From Chara braunii (taxonomy: Eukaryota > Streptophyta > Charophyceae > Charales > Characeae), in assembly GCA_003427395.1 (NCBI GenBank), contig BFEA01000365.1:1082135-1107065 (forward strand): 24,931 nt of DNA. The letters are read 5' to 3'. The position numbers and the translations under genes are program-made. This document shows positions 1 to 8,634 of the stretch, piece by piece. The stretch's first letter is position 1, and every line of letters begins with the position of its first letter. The notes under the pieces are model-generated. The model saw only the letters and a list, made by a program, of their open reading frames with translations, made no database searches and had not been told where the DNA came from.

Positions 1-35
1 AAATAAAAAATGTCCGTTTTGACGAAATCGTAGTT

Positions 36-41
<6 letters not shown>

Positions 42-98
<57 letters not shown>

Positions 99-113
99 GA
101 GAGAGAGAGAGAG
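42..113. repeat. GT then GA microsatellite
   Basis: A (GT)n run passes directly into a (GA)n run with one GT interruption near 95-98, and stops exactly where the adaptor dimer begins at 114. The abrupt end at an adaptor suggests that the true length and right flank of this microsatellite are unknown. Confidence 0.95.
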
Positions 114-151
114 CTGTCTCTTATACACATCTAGATGTGTATAAGAGACAG
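114..151. other. Nextera transposon adaptor dimer (library artefact)
   Basis: The 19-base Tn5 mosaic end CTGTCTCTTATACACATCT (114-132) is followed at once by its reverse complement (133-151). This head-to-head dimer is the junction adaptor produced in Nextera mate-pair libraries. It joins a GA microsatellite to a GC-rich hairpin array, two sequences with no reason to be adjacent. It is synthetic sequence left in the assembly and not part of the organism's genome. Reading frames through it give the well-known artefact peptide SYTHLDVYKRQ. Confidence 0.97.
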
Positions 152-615
152 CCTCCCGCCTGCCTCGCCATAGGCGGGGGTTTAGCGTTTGACAAACGCT
201 GGACCCCCGCCTGCCAGCCTCGGCATTAGCGGTGTCGAGGGGGTCCAGCGTTTGACAAACGCTGAGCCCCCGCCAATGCCGCTGCTGGCAGGCGGGGGTC
301 AAGCGTTTGTGAGACGCTGGACCCCCTCCCGCCTGCCTCGCCATAGGTGGGGGTCCAGCGTTTGATAAACGCTGGACCCCCGCCTGCCAGCCTCAACATT
401 GGCGGGGGTCCACGGGGTCCTGCGTTTTACAAACGCTGGACCAATGCCTGCGAGCCTCGGCATTGGCGGGGGTCCAGCGTTTGTGAAACGCTGGACCTTT
501 ACCTATCGGACGAGGCATTGCCGGGGTCCAGCGTTTGTCAAACGCTGGACCCCCGCCAATGCGTCGCCGGGCAGGCGGGGTTCAGCGTTTGTCAAACGCT
601 GGACCGCCTCGGCAT
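152..615. repeat. GC-rich array of about eight hairpin units, copy 1
   Basis: The segment carries about eight palindromes built on CCAGCGTTTG-nn-AAACGCTGG, flanked by GGGGGT/ACCCCC and GCCTGCC or GCCAATGCC spacers. Centres fall near 190, 254, 309, 365, 428, 483, 537 and 592, about 55-60 bases apart. Several units have lost stem bases or gained compensating ones. Because the motif is a palindrome, all frames give short repeated peptides (such as FVKRWTP and VCQTLDP), which are by-products and not protein evidence. I do not recognise the family. It could be a dispersed palindromic element, GC-cluster-like DNA or an array with folded-RNA potential. Confidence 0.85.
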
Positions 616-636
616 GTGCCCTGCGATTGCTTTTGT

Positions 637-727
637 GTTTTGCTATGTTCTATATCGTGTCGTGAGAGATAGCGATAGTTGACATTAATGCATCCCTCGT
701 TCTTTTTCTTTTGGATGTCTCCTCCAG
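637..727 (+). other. Intron-like stretch ending in a splice acceptor
   Basis: The tract around 694-727 is pyrimidine-rich and ends in TCTCCTCCAG at 718-727. It is followed by an open frame with coding-like composition. It looks like the 3' end of a spliceosomal intron and gives a plausible left border for the first visible exon. No donor can be assigned because the left side runs into the suspect adaptor block. Confidence 0.45.
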
Positions 728-1836
728 GGAGAGGTCGTAAGGGTCTGAATGATGCGGATAAGATGTACAACAACAGGTCGAAACTATACCGCGACAAGTT
801 GTGGGCTCTCGACTGGGTCGGAGTGGCCGGCGAGCCCGGGTGCGGTGCTGCTGTGTTTTTGACGGAAGATGAAGGGGCGACCTGGTACTGTTGTGGTGGC
901 ATCATCAGGTTCGAAAGACAAGGCCACGGCGGATAAGGGCAAGGTTGACGAGCGCGATTTGAGGAAGTTCTTCCTCACTTGGTGTACGATGAGCAGGGTA
1001 CAAACTGGGTCAAGACTGACCACAAGGTCAACCTCGACCTTGCTCTGTTCAAGGGGTATGGTCAGAAGGCATTCGCTATGAAAGCCTTCGGCAGCAAGCG
1101 AGATGGGAATACGTTTAGGATGCTCTTACCCATTGAATTCCTCAGCAAGACCAATGGCTATAGGAAAAGTGGTCAATTCCCGACAGTCGCCGCTGGTCAC
1201 CACATCACGTTACCTCTTGTCCCGTTCGACGCTCCTGTCGAGAGTCTCGCAGGCTTATCAACGTGCTCTAGCGATCATCGGCAGGTTGTCTCGACACCAC
1301 AACAACCTGTCGGCGGAAAGGATGAAGTCATAACTTACCAGAGGCGTTCAGGCGGTGGGTCATCGGGAAACCTTCCAAAGAAGAAGGGGCTCGCCATACC
1401 TCCTTCGGATCTTTTTGGTAGCTCTCGTGTTGGTGCCAGCTCGCGCTTGCGGGACACCGCTCAACGTGGAATGGACGAGGAGTCGGAGGAAGATACGGAG
1501 GAAGACGAACGGGTTCGCCAATTGCATTCACGGTTGTTAGCGACGCCTCGGCACATCCAGGGCGAAGGCTCTTGCGATGTGAATGTGGGGCGGGAAGCTG
1601 CTGGAGGTGCCGAAGCCCTGGTGAGGGACGATGAAGAATACAACAAGCATGAAGGGGAGTGTGGTAGTGGCGAGCGCAGAGAACAGGTTCGAGGAGCGGT
1701 GGACCACATGGAGTGGGAGAAGGTTGCGGCAAGCGGTGGGGTGGGCGATGGCAGTGTGGGTGGTTCGGAAATGCAAGACGAGGAATTGGAAGCCGAAGGA
1801 GGAGATGCGGGTGTTTTCCCGGGGCTTGCTTCCTAA
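728..1836 (+). pseudogene. N-terminal coding segment of the long element gene, with in-frame stops
   Basis: Reading from the putative acceptor, one frame (codons starting at 730) stays coding-like to 1836 and is the same frame as the large downstream ORF. It gives a first block with the sequence KMYNNRSKLYRDKLWALDW and a Cys/Gly segment. TAA at 934-936 and TGA at 946-948 sit within a glycine-rich stretch. The frame then runs from 949 through EEVLPHLVYDEQGTNWVKTD into an acidic, low-complexity linker (Glu/Asp/Gly-rich, about 1480-1830). TAA at 1834-1836 breaks it again, but the same frame continues open to 3855. I recognise no domain here. Three stops without any frame change suggest nonsense decay; unseen introns around the Gly-rich and acidic parts are an alternative. 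Confidence 0.45.
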
Positions 1837-3855
1837 GGGAGGGCAAAACGCCGAGCGCAATCGTCGCCGACCCGAGCTGCGCCTAAGAAGCATGCTCGAA
1901 GGAAAGCTGTGGACGAAGCTCGGGTCGCCTTGAATGCATCTCAAGGGACGAAAGGTGAAGCCGATGTGAAATGCAAATCAAGTACTCGGAATCGCAAAAC
2001 GTCACAACCCAAGAAGCCCGTGCGGCCATCAAGGCGCCAGAAATGGGACGACTCGAGCGACGATGCTGAAGGGGTGGCCCCTCGCTTGCTCTCCCTCCCT
2101 GACGACGAGGAGCAAGAGACAAAGAAACCCAGTGCGGTCAACATGACGCAGTGCTTCTTTCTCGAGTACGATGAGGACGGCAAAAAGAGAAGAGACCCGC
2201 CGAGGGTTGTCATTGACGTCATGCAGATTCTTCGAATTCCGGTGGGAGATATCGCCTTCAACCAGCGATCGATGAACCCGGCCATCGTGCACGGCATCGA
2301 AGCGGTTATCGAAGCATCAACTCGTCCAAGGTCCGAGGATGATCCTGCTCCGTGGGATCCACCGGAGTTGGTGCTGGCTCCGATTAAGCCATCAAAGGAC
2401 ATCAACGAACAAGGGATACGCGTCCTTCCAGAGGAATTCGACCCCGATAGGGCAGATGAGTATTTATATTACCCGGTTGTCGGTCAACATACTTCGGAAG
2501 CTATGAAAAGAGCAGTGGCGAAGAAATCTGCAGCAGTGGAGGTGTTCGGCTTTCGGAATTATGATCGTGTACGGATCATTTATTTCGACGACGACCATAA
2601 GAACGGGTACGCGTTTGTTTCGATATACGACAACACGAGAGGTGACCGTGCTATGTTGCCGTCGTTCCACTACGCCTGCGAGGACATCAGAGGATTTTGG
2701 GACTCGCAGGAACGGATCGGGCCTGTGGGGAACGTGTCCAAAGGAGATCCCAAGGGTTTGTCACACCAAAAAACATGGAGGGAATTTCTGAAGTCGTGCA
2801 TGGGGAAGTCATGTGAGAAATCACTGTGGACCGAGAGTTTGGTTCCAAAGTGGCAACAGGACTGGACGAACAGAATGAGTGGATACATGAATGTCGCCAC
2901 ATGCAAGAACAGGATATGGTCATTGGTAAAGGAGTTTTTTGAGAAGTTCGAGGCGGGGGAGCTGCTGCTACACGACAACAAATGCCCAAAGGACTTGCTC
3001 GGGAAGCAGGAAGGCCGGGTGCCGGGCCAATTCACTGAAGAGGTGCAGGGGAAGAAGGAGGTGTTCCGTTGCATTCCGGCTATGGACGGGGGACCAAACG
3101 CTACGGTGTCCTTCAAAGATCTCGTTCCATCTAACTTCAAATGTTTTGGAGATATGACGACACGAGAGAAGGAAATTGCATTGCGGTTGATGATAAATAA
3201 GAAAGTCATCGTCACTACTAGACTGGTTCCTCCTGGAAAGTTGAACATGACCAACCTCCTCAATATCATAATGCGCGAGAGATACATGATGCGACTGTTC
3301 AACTACATCATCTTCAAATCGGAGAACAGAGAGGCGAAAGAATGGAAGGATGGAAACTTATTCGACTATGAAAAAGTGGAGGAGAGGTTTGGTGCGAAGG
3401 CAGCCGAATGGGATGAGGAAAGTGATAGGATCCCTTTGGAATATGTCCGGAGGGTTCCAAAAAGGCTCGACGGAGAGCATGAGGAAAAATATCAGAAAGG
3501 AGCCGGTCTGAAGGCCACGGCAGCGTTGTATAGGGACGCACCTTTCCACTTCAAGTACTTCGTATACCATGCAATTGGAAGAGTGAACTTGCTGACAGCT
3601 GAGTTGCGGCTGTTAAAGAACGCTGCACTTAATCTTAGTTGGGAAAAGAAACAGCGGCGGTCAACATTGTTACCGGTCAACATGCACCCCAAGGAGTTAC
3701 TGCCCGCGGCCGACGAAATTGTGACTGCGGTCACGAACTTGAATTGCAAGGCGGCCATCCTCGATCTCGCCAACCCGAAGGAGTGCCTTGCATGGTCGCC
3801 AGCCGATTTCGACGCTCTGCACAAAACGATGACGAAATTATGCAGGAATAATTGA
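1837..3855 (+). pseudogene. Large ORF with ParB/sulfiredoxin-like N-terminal region
   Basis: The frame is open for 672 codons and has no convincing ATG near its start, as expected of an internal part of a longer gene. It opens with a basic Ser/Lys-rich stretch. At about 2200-2538 it has an arrangement typical of ParB/Srx domains: VVIDVMQILRIPVGDI, then an NQRSMNPAIVHGIEAVI helix region, then YYPVVGQHTSEAMKRAV, where GQHTSEA resembles the ParB GxHRxxA loop. The rest (about 2600-3855) is Trp/Lys-rich and helical with no domain I can name. It ends in TGA at 3853-3855, four bases into the next ORF. Reading one extra base there would join the two frames. ParB-like is an inference from motif shape; detailed homology was not tested. 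Confidence 0.55.
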
Positions 3856-5861
3856 ATTTTGATTTTTTTTGCCCCGCAAAACAACATAAGATCGTCATGA
3901 AGCAGCTTTACAACTGGGACGATGCAGAGGTGATACCCGGGACTTGGAAGCGTTTCCTCGCGGTCGGTACGACTGTCAGCAAGTACGAAAACTGGCAAGT
4001 CGATTATAAGGACACGATGGTTGTCGTCCTGTATGCCGAGGGCGGCAACCTCAAAAAGGTAACGAGGGCTCCTAAATCAGAGGCGGAGCTAGTGGAGCTA
4101 AACGTTGAGGAGGAGCAGTTCAAGAGGTGCATAGCGAGGCATGGCGGCGAGGAAGAAAACGAACGAGAGATATATGGGTGGTGGGAACGACATCCCAAAC
4201 GGTTGCAGAGTTCGTTTCTGCATGAGGATCAGGGGGTGATTCTTATTGGAAAGTCGTATGCTAGACTTGTGTGGGAACTTCTGCGCGCTGGCCATCATGT
4301 TTTCTCATGCGACTCGTCATTGAAAGACATTTCGTACTTGACGAAGGCCATCGAAATTCTTTGGAAAGACGCGAGAAACGATTGCAAGGTTGAGAGACAG
4401 AAGACTGCGCATCGTCCGGATAGGGACATGTACCACAAGCTGGGCAAGAAGAGAAACAAGATGTGGGAGTATTTGTTCCAAGGCCAAAGCAAGTCGCCAT
4501 TCGAGCATGACTACATAGTTCGCAAAGCGATGACACAGGAAGCGTATGGTGGCTACCATAAAGCGCAGGTGGGTGCGTTTGCAATGTTCGTGGCGAGATG
4601 TGAACAAATGAAGTTCACAACAAATCAGGCAATGCTGACGTACGATGAGTACAGCAACATTGCCAAAACAAACGATGCATGGAATCCGATCGAGAGCGAC
4701 GAGGAGACCGAAACCTCAGACCTCGAAATCGAAGAGCGAGTGAAACGTTTGCGAGAGGAAGTGCAAAGTGTGCCTGCATGCAGCGTTCCGAACAAGAATC
4801 CAAAAGAAAGTCACACGAAATCGCGAGGTGCGAGTAGTCCAACGCGTGACGTGACCGACAGGGCGAGTTCCATTGAAGAAATGCAAACGGATTCGCCTAT
4901 GTCCCTCCAAGCACTTGATAATACATTGATTCATGGCAATCGTCACGGGTTCCAGGGAAGGCCTCACACTCTTGGAGGAAACACGGAACAGAACATGCTG
5001 GCAGACGACGATGAGGATGACTTGGCGGTTTTAGATACCCTTCCGAGGCTGAAGCCCGGTGATGATGTTCCCGATCGCATTGTGCAGGTCAGTGAACAGC
5101 CGTACTTAATTGAAGACAAGGTGCCAGAAACGGCGTCTGAGAAGTGGGGGCATCACATTTTGTGGCATACAAACGTATTCGAGTCATGCATTGTCAACGG
5201 AGAGTGGATGATGGCACTGCATCTAGCATCAAGATGGAAAGTCAAACCCAGACTGGCAGAAGTACCATGGTTGAAATTGGCAAAGAGCGAAATCGTCTTT
5301 TGTGTTAGGAAAGAAAACGAGGGAGCGAGCGAGGCAGCTATTGAGGAGAAGGCTCAATTGCTATTCGATTATCTGCACTCCGAGAATCAGCTGGAATATA
5401 AACACAAGTTCTATGACTTGTCGTCAAGCCGCTCATACAACGACATCAATTGGAAGATCGAACTTCTTTCTGAGGGGCAAGGCATCGAGACAATCCAGTT
5501 GGGATGCTCACAGCTTGGGGGGCAGTCGACAACGCACTTTGCTGCCAGTGTAGGGGAAGCGATGAGCCAAACTGCTGTCAAGATAATGGGGGTGGACAAA
5601 GGAACACAGAATGTCGACAACGATCCTTCGAACGTTGCATCGTACGGGCCGCCTCTACTAACTCAGGCGGAAAACCAGAGTGTATCACAGATGGAGAGCC
5701 CCACTCCTTCCACGAACATGGCGGTTTCAAATGGAATGCAAGGAGGTGGGTATGCAGAATGTGTGACTGAGTTGCAAAATGATTCCGATGAGATGATGAA
5801 GGTGTTGGAGGAGGCGGAGAAGGAGGCGAAGAGGAAGGATGAAGGATCAACCACGTCCTAG
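3852..5861 (+). pseudogene. Large ORF with Rossmann-like segment, C-terminal part of the element gene
   Basis: This 669-codon frame begins with TTG inside the end of the preceding frame and lacks a good start, so it is best read as the continuation of the same protein after a -1 frame break. Early residues (NFDFFCPAKQHKIVMKQLYNWDD) look like the inside of a domain. At about 4233-4320 it reads GVILIGKSYARLVWELL followed by GHHVFSCDSS, a hydrophobic strand, Gly loop, helix and second strand ending in an acidic residue, as in nucleotide- or SAM-binding Rossmann folds. Methyltransferase is possible but no catalytic motif is visible. An acidic and Ser-rich linker follows (about 4690-5060), then a second ordered block (WGHHILWHTNVFESCIVNGEWMMALHLAS onward). 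It ends at TAG 5859-5861 with coding-like sequence beyond. Confidence 0.5.
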
Positions 5862-6038
5862 ACAGTGATTAATTGTATATCGTTAAGCGATGAAGGAGTA
5901 GACGTACATGCAGGGGGGCATGATGACAATGAGGATGCAAGGGATAATGTTGATGAACAGAAAGGAGTGGATGACGGAGGTCGACCTGCGAGACGGTCGA
6001 CAAGAGAAATAAAGAAAAAACACCCGGTTAATGTGTAG
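5862..6038 (+). pseudogene. In-frame continuation after TAG: acidic then basic tail
   Basis: After TAG at 5859-5861 the same frame stays open for 58 codons to TAG at 6036-6038. It gives an Asp/Glu/Gly-rich stretch followed by a basic tail containing RPARRSTREIKKKHP. The charge pattern matches that of the linker regions of the preceding ORF, so this is probably the original C-terminus, cut off by a nonsense codon. The tail could be a DNA-binding or nuclear-localisation segment; this is inferred from charge alone. Confidence 0.4.
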
Positions 6039-6197
6039 ATATATGTTGAGGCTGAGTTCGGGTTGGCATGACACTCTGTGTATGTGTGTGAGTGCTGAAT
6101 GCTGTACGCAACTCAGATAACATTTTCGGTGGGAGACGTGTAATATAATATTTGATTTCCGCAGTGAATTGGAGAGGACAGTAGATAACAGTGTCAA

Positions 6198-6262
<65 letters not shown>

Positions 6263-6671
6263 ATATATATTTATCTATATATATATCTATCTTTGGGTCG
6301 ACTGATCAATCGATGAATCTAACGAAAGTGTGATTAATAGCGAGGAATGTCATAAATATATGTGCACTATGTCACAAAACACAGGTAATGTGGTCGTGAA
6401 TATAGTGAAGACATGTCATTGGTGAAATTTTTTTTTTGAAACTCACTCGTTTAAGGTAACTCCTAGTTAATGCGATTGATGAATATGATGAAAGAACATG
6501 AAAGAAAGTAATGAAGTGTATTGGGTTTAACATACATAAATTACTAGTACCCCTACACACTCCGCTCTTTTAAGGTAACCCTTACTACGCATTACTACAA
6601 CAAATTGTATGCAATGAACATTACTAGAAATGAACGCATTGAAATATTAGCTCACATAAAGACATGGCGCG
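6039..6671. other. Non-coding AT-rich spacer or intron with CTAT microsatellite
   Basis: No reading frame here looks coding. It holds a (CT)n run followed by a (CTAT)n and (AT)n microsatellite at about 6197-6292. TTTAAGGTAAC occurs twice (6449-6459 and 6570-6580). The right end, TTGTCCTCTGCAG at 6672-6684, resembles a splice acceptor just upstream of the protease frame. It could be an intron linking the upstream gene to the protease or an intergenic spacer. Confidence 0.5.
6197..6292. repeat. CT / CTAT / AT microsatellite
   Basis: A short (CT)n tract merges into about a dozen CTAT tetramers and then an AT-rich run with TATATA interruptions. Confidence 0.9.
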
Positions 6672-6695
6672 TTGTCCTCTGCAGCGCAAACGTCG

Positions 6696-7519
6696 ATGGA
6701 GGATAACTGGAGGTGCAAAAAAGGATGGACCATCCACTTGGCAACAACGAATTTGACGGAGAGAGAGATGGAGGCCGTCACGCGGTTGCGAGTGAAACTT
6801 GGGGATAGCGACGTCATAGCAAGTTCATTCAACGAAGACACAAAAGAAGAATTAACGATGATAGTGAACGATTTTAGCTTGCTAATGATAAAAAAAAATG
6901 GTTGAACGAGCAGATAGTTAATTTTTATCTTAACCTTGTCCGACTGGACAATGAGTGTCGTGTGAAGCACCATAATTGCGATTCCGAAAACGAAAACGTC
7001 ATTAGAACAGGAAAGGGGCGTATTCCAACAATAGCAGTTCTAAGCTCATTTTTTTTTGCAAAACTATTCGATAGTAATATGAAGTTCGAGTACGAAAAGG
7101 TTCGTAAATGGTTCACAGAGGTCGTTATTAGCGATATGGATTTGATCATTGCACCTTTTCACGTCGCGCACAACGAACATTGGATACTCGTAGCAGCAGA
7201 CCTTAGGCGTAGGAAAATAGAGTACTACGATTCACTGACGCCGGATGTTGAACTCGCGGCGAAGGTGACAGGGAGGTTTGCAAAATTTCTCTACATTAGG
7301 TCAGTCGAACAAGGTCAAGAAATCGACACGAAAAACTTCAACCATATATGGGAAGTTGAAGACATTCGAAAGCAGCGTGACTTCAACGAGTGCGGCGTGT
7401 TTATGCTAACATATGCATCACTATTGGCAAGAGGGTTTCTTCCATCTTTCAAGTTCACATCAGATGACACAAAGAAAATACAATGCCGGATAGCTTTTGA
7501 CGTAGTTTTTGTGGGGTAG
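6696..7519 (+). pseudogene. Ulp1-like C48 cysteine protease with one frame break
   Basis: The second part (6899-7519) is a clear Ulp1/SENP-type SUMO or ubiquitin-like protease domain. It opens with WLNEQIVNFYLNLV, the usual WLND-E-I-N-FY motif. It then has HW (His codon 7178-7180), YYDSL (Asp at 7229-7231), and Gln and Cys within KQRDFNECGVF (Cys codon 7391-7393). His-Asp spacing is 17 and Gln-Cys spacing is 6, as I recall for yeast Ulp1, so the catalytic tetrad is complete. The first part (ATG at 6696) gives MEDNWRCKKGWTIHL and a helical lead-in, in a different frame. The two frames meet at a run of nine A (6890-6898); a -1 shift or one extra A would fuse them. Such proteases occur as host genes and inside MULE, KDZ and similar DNA transposons; the setting here suggests the latter. 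TAG ends it at 7517-7519. Confidence 0.85.
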
Positions 7520-7718
7520 ACAAATTTGTTCCATTTACAGAATAGACGTTCGAACACATGAAATGACCATGTAGTGATAAGAAATAGATCTGATATAGGA
7601 GAAGAAAAGTTTGTAAGTGTAACGAGGATTAATGATGAGGTTCACGATGAATGTAACTGGTCGTGCAATAAGGATATCTTATGAAAGGTCATCTCATCTC
7701 TTACCTCATACTCCTCTC
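7520..7718. other. Non-coding sequence downstream of the protease
   Basis: AT-rich sequence without a supported gene. It would contain the 3' untranslated region of the protease and possibly the right border of the element. I see no clear inverted repeat matching the left side. Confidence 0.5.
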
Positions 7719-7861
7719 CCCCTTACCCCTTACACCTCACCCCTTACCCATTACCCCTCAAACGTTGGACCCCCTTACCCCTTACACCTTACCCCTTACC
7801 CCTTACCCCTTACCCCTTACCCCGTACCCCTTACCCCATACCCCATACCCCTTACCCCCTT
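7719..7861. repeat. TTACCCC heptamer tandem array
   Basis: About 20 units of TTACCCC (other strand GGGGTAA) with variants TTACACC, GTACCCC and ATACCCC, interrupted at 7757-7772 by CCTCAAACGTTGGACC. The inserted piece resembles a decayed half-stem of the hairpin array at 152-615. The unit has the length of the plant telomere heptamer but is not a permutation of CCCTAAA. Confidence 0.85.
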
Positions 7862-7965
7862 TTCGTATCACAAATAATTCACAAATGAAGAAAAAAAAGC
7901 CAAAAAAATGAAGTTTCAATTTCGTTCAAAAAATAAAAAATGTCCGTTTTGACGAAATCGTAGTT

Positions 7966-8028
<63 letters not shown>

Positions 8029-8043
8029 GAGAGAGAGAGAGAG

Positions 8044-8081
8044 CTGTCTCTTATACACATCTAGATGTGTATAAGAGACAG
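8044..8081. other. Nextera transposon adaptor dimer, second copy (artefact)
   Basis: Same head-to-head 19-base mosaic ends as at 114-151. On the minus strand the frame across it reads SYTHLDVYKRQ next to Leu-Ser repeats, so a 131-residue frame at 7879-8274 is an artefact. Confidence 0.97.
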
Positions 8082-8545
8082 CCTCCCGCCTGCCTCGCCA
8101 TAGGCGGGGGTTTAGCGTTTGACAAACGCTGGACCCCCGCCTGCCAGCCTCGGCATTAGCGGTGTCGAGGGGGTCCAGCGTTTGACAAACGCTGAGCCCC
8201 CGCCAATGCCGCTGCTGGCAGGCGGGGGTCAAGCGTTTGTGAGACGCTGGACCCCCTCCCGCCTGCCTCGCCATAGGTGGGGGTCCAGCGTTTGATAAAC
8301 GCTGGACCCCCGCCTGCCAGCCTCAACATTGGCGGGGGTCCACGGGGTCCTGCGTTTTACAAACGCTGGACCAATGCCTGCGAGCCTCGGCATTGGCGGG
8401 GGTCCAGCGTTTGTGAAACGCTGGACCTTTACCTATCGGACGAGGCATTGCCGGGGTCCAGCGTTTGTCAAACGCTGGACCCCCGCCAATGCGTCGCCGG
8501 GCAGGCGGGGTTCAGCGTTTGTCAAACGCTGGACCGCCTCGGCAT
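8082..8545. repeat. GC-rich hairpin array, copy 2
   Basis: Identical to 152-615 at offset 7930. See that entry for structure. Because the copies are identical it adds no independent evidence about conservation of the stems. Confidence 0.85.
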
Positions 8546-8566
8546 GTGCCCTGCGATTGCTTTTGT

Positions 8567-8567
8567 N

Positions 8568-8629
<62 letters not shown>
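8567..8629. repeat. Single N followed by GA microsatellite
   Basis: An ambiguous base at 8567 is followed by about 30 GA units. A single N at the edge of a long simple repeat is typical of a forced contig join. Confidence 0.9.
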
Positions 8630-8631
<2 letters not shown>

Positions 8632-8634
8632 AGC

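Larger units (their letters stand above)
1..636. repeat. 636-bp direct repeat, copy 1
   Basis: Bases 1-636 recur without any difference I can find at 7931-8566 (constant offset 7930). The block holds an AT-rich lead-in, a GT then GA microsatellite, a 38-bp adaptor dimer and a GC-rich hairpin array. It begins exactly at the first base of the window, so the repeat may extend further left out of view. Perfect identity through microsatellites and adaptor sequence points to one read cluster placed twice by the assembler and not to a biological duplication. After base 636 the two copies diverge completely; copy 2 ends at a single N. Confidence 0.95.
7931..8566. repeat. 636-bp direct repeat, copy 2
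   Basis: Exact copy of 1-636, including the GT/GA microsatellite (7972-8043), adaptor dimer (8044-8081) and hairpin array (8082-8545). It ends at a single N (8567), beyond which is a GA run unrelated to the sequence that follows copy 1. The N marks an uncertain join made by the assembler. Confidence 0.95.

Noticed and set aside
152-615. Possible CRISPR array
   Set aside because: Units vary in length and sequence, the repeated part is itself a long palindrome, spacers are related to each other, and the setting is eukaryotic.
347-682. Open frames with repeated peptides through the hairpin array
   Set aside because: The palindromic repeat is open in several frames on both strands and gives the same short peptides; no sign of a real protein.
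934-6038. Stop-codon reassignment (reading TAA, TAG and TGA as sense)
   Set aside because: All three stops appear internally across several unrelated mobile elements, alongside frameshifts, and frames also end at the same codons; pseudogene decay or introns are simpler.
7719-7861. Interstitial telomere
   Set aside because: TTACCCC is not a permutation of CCCTAAA and includes many variants; the similarity is in length and G content only.
7879-8274. 131-codon minus-strand frame
   Set aside because: It reads through the adaptor dimer (SYTHLDVYKRQ) and a GA microsatellite.
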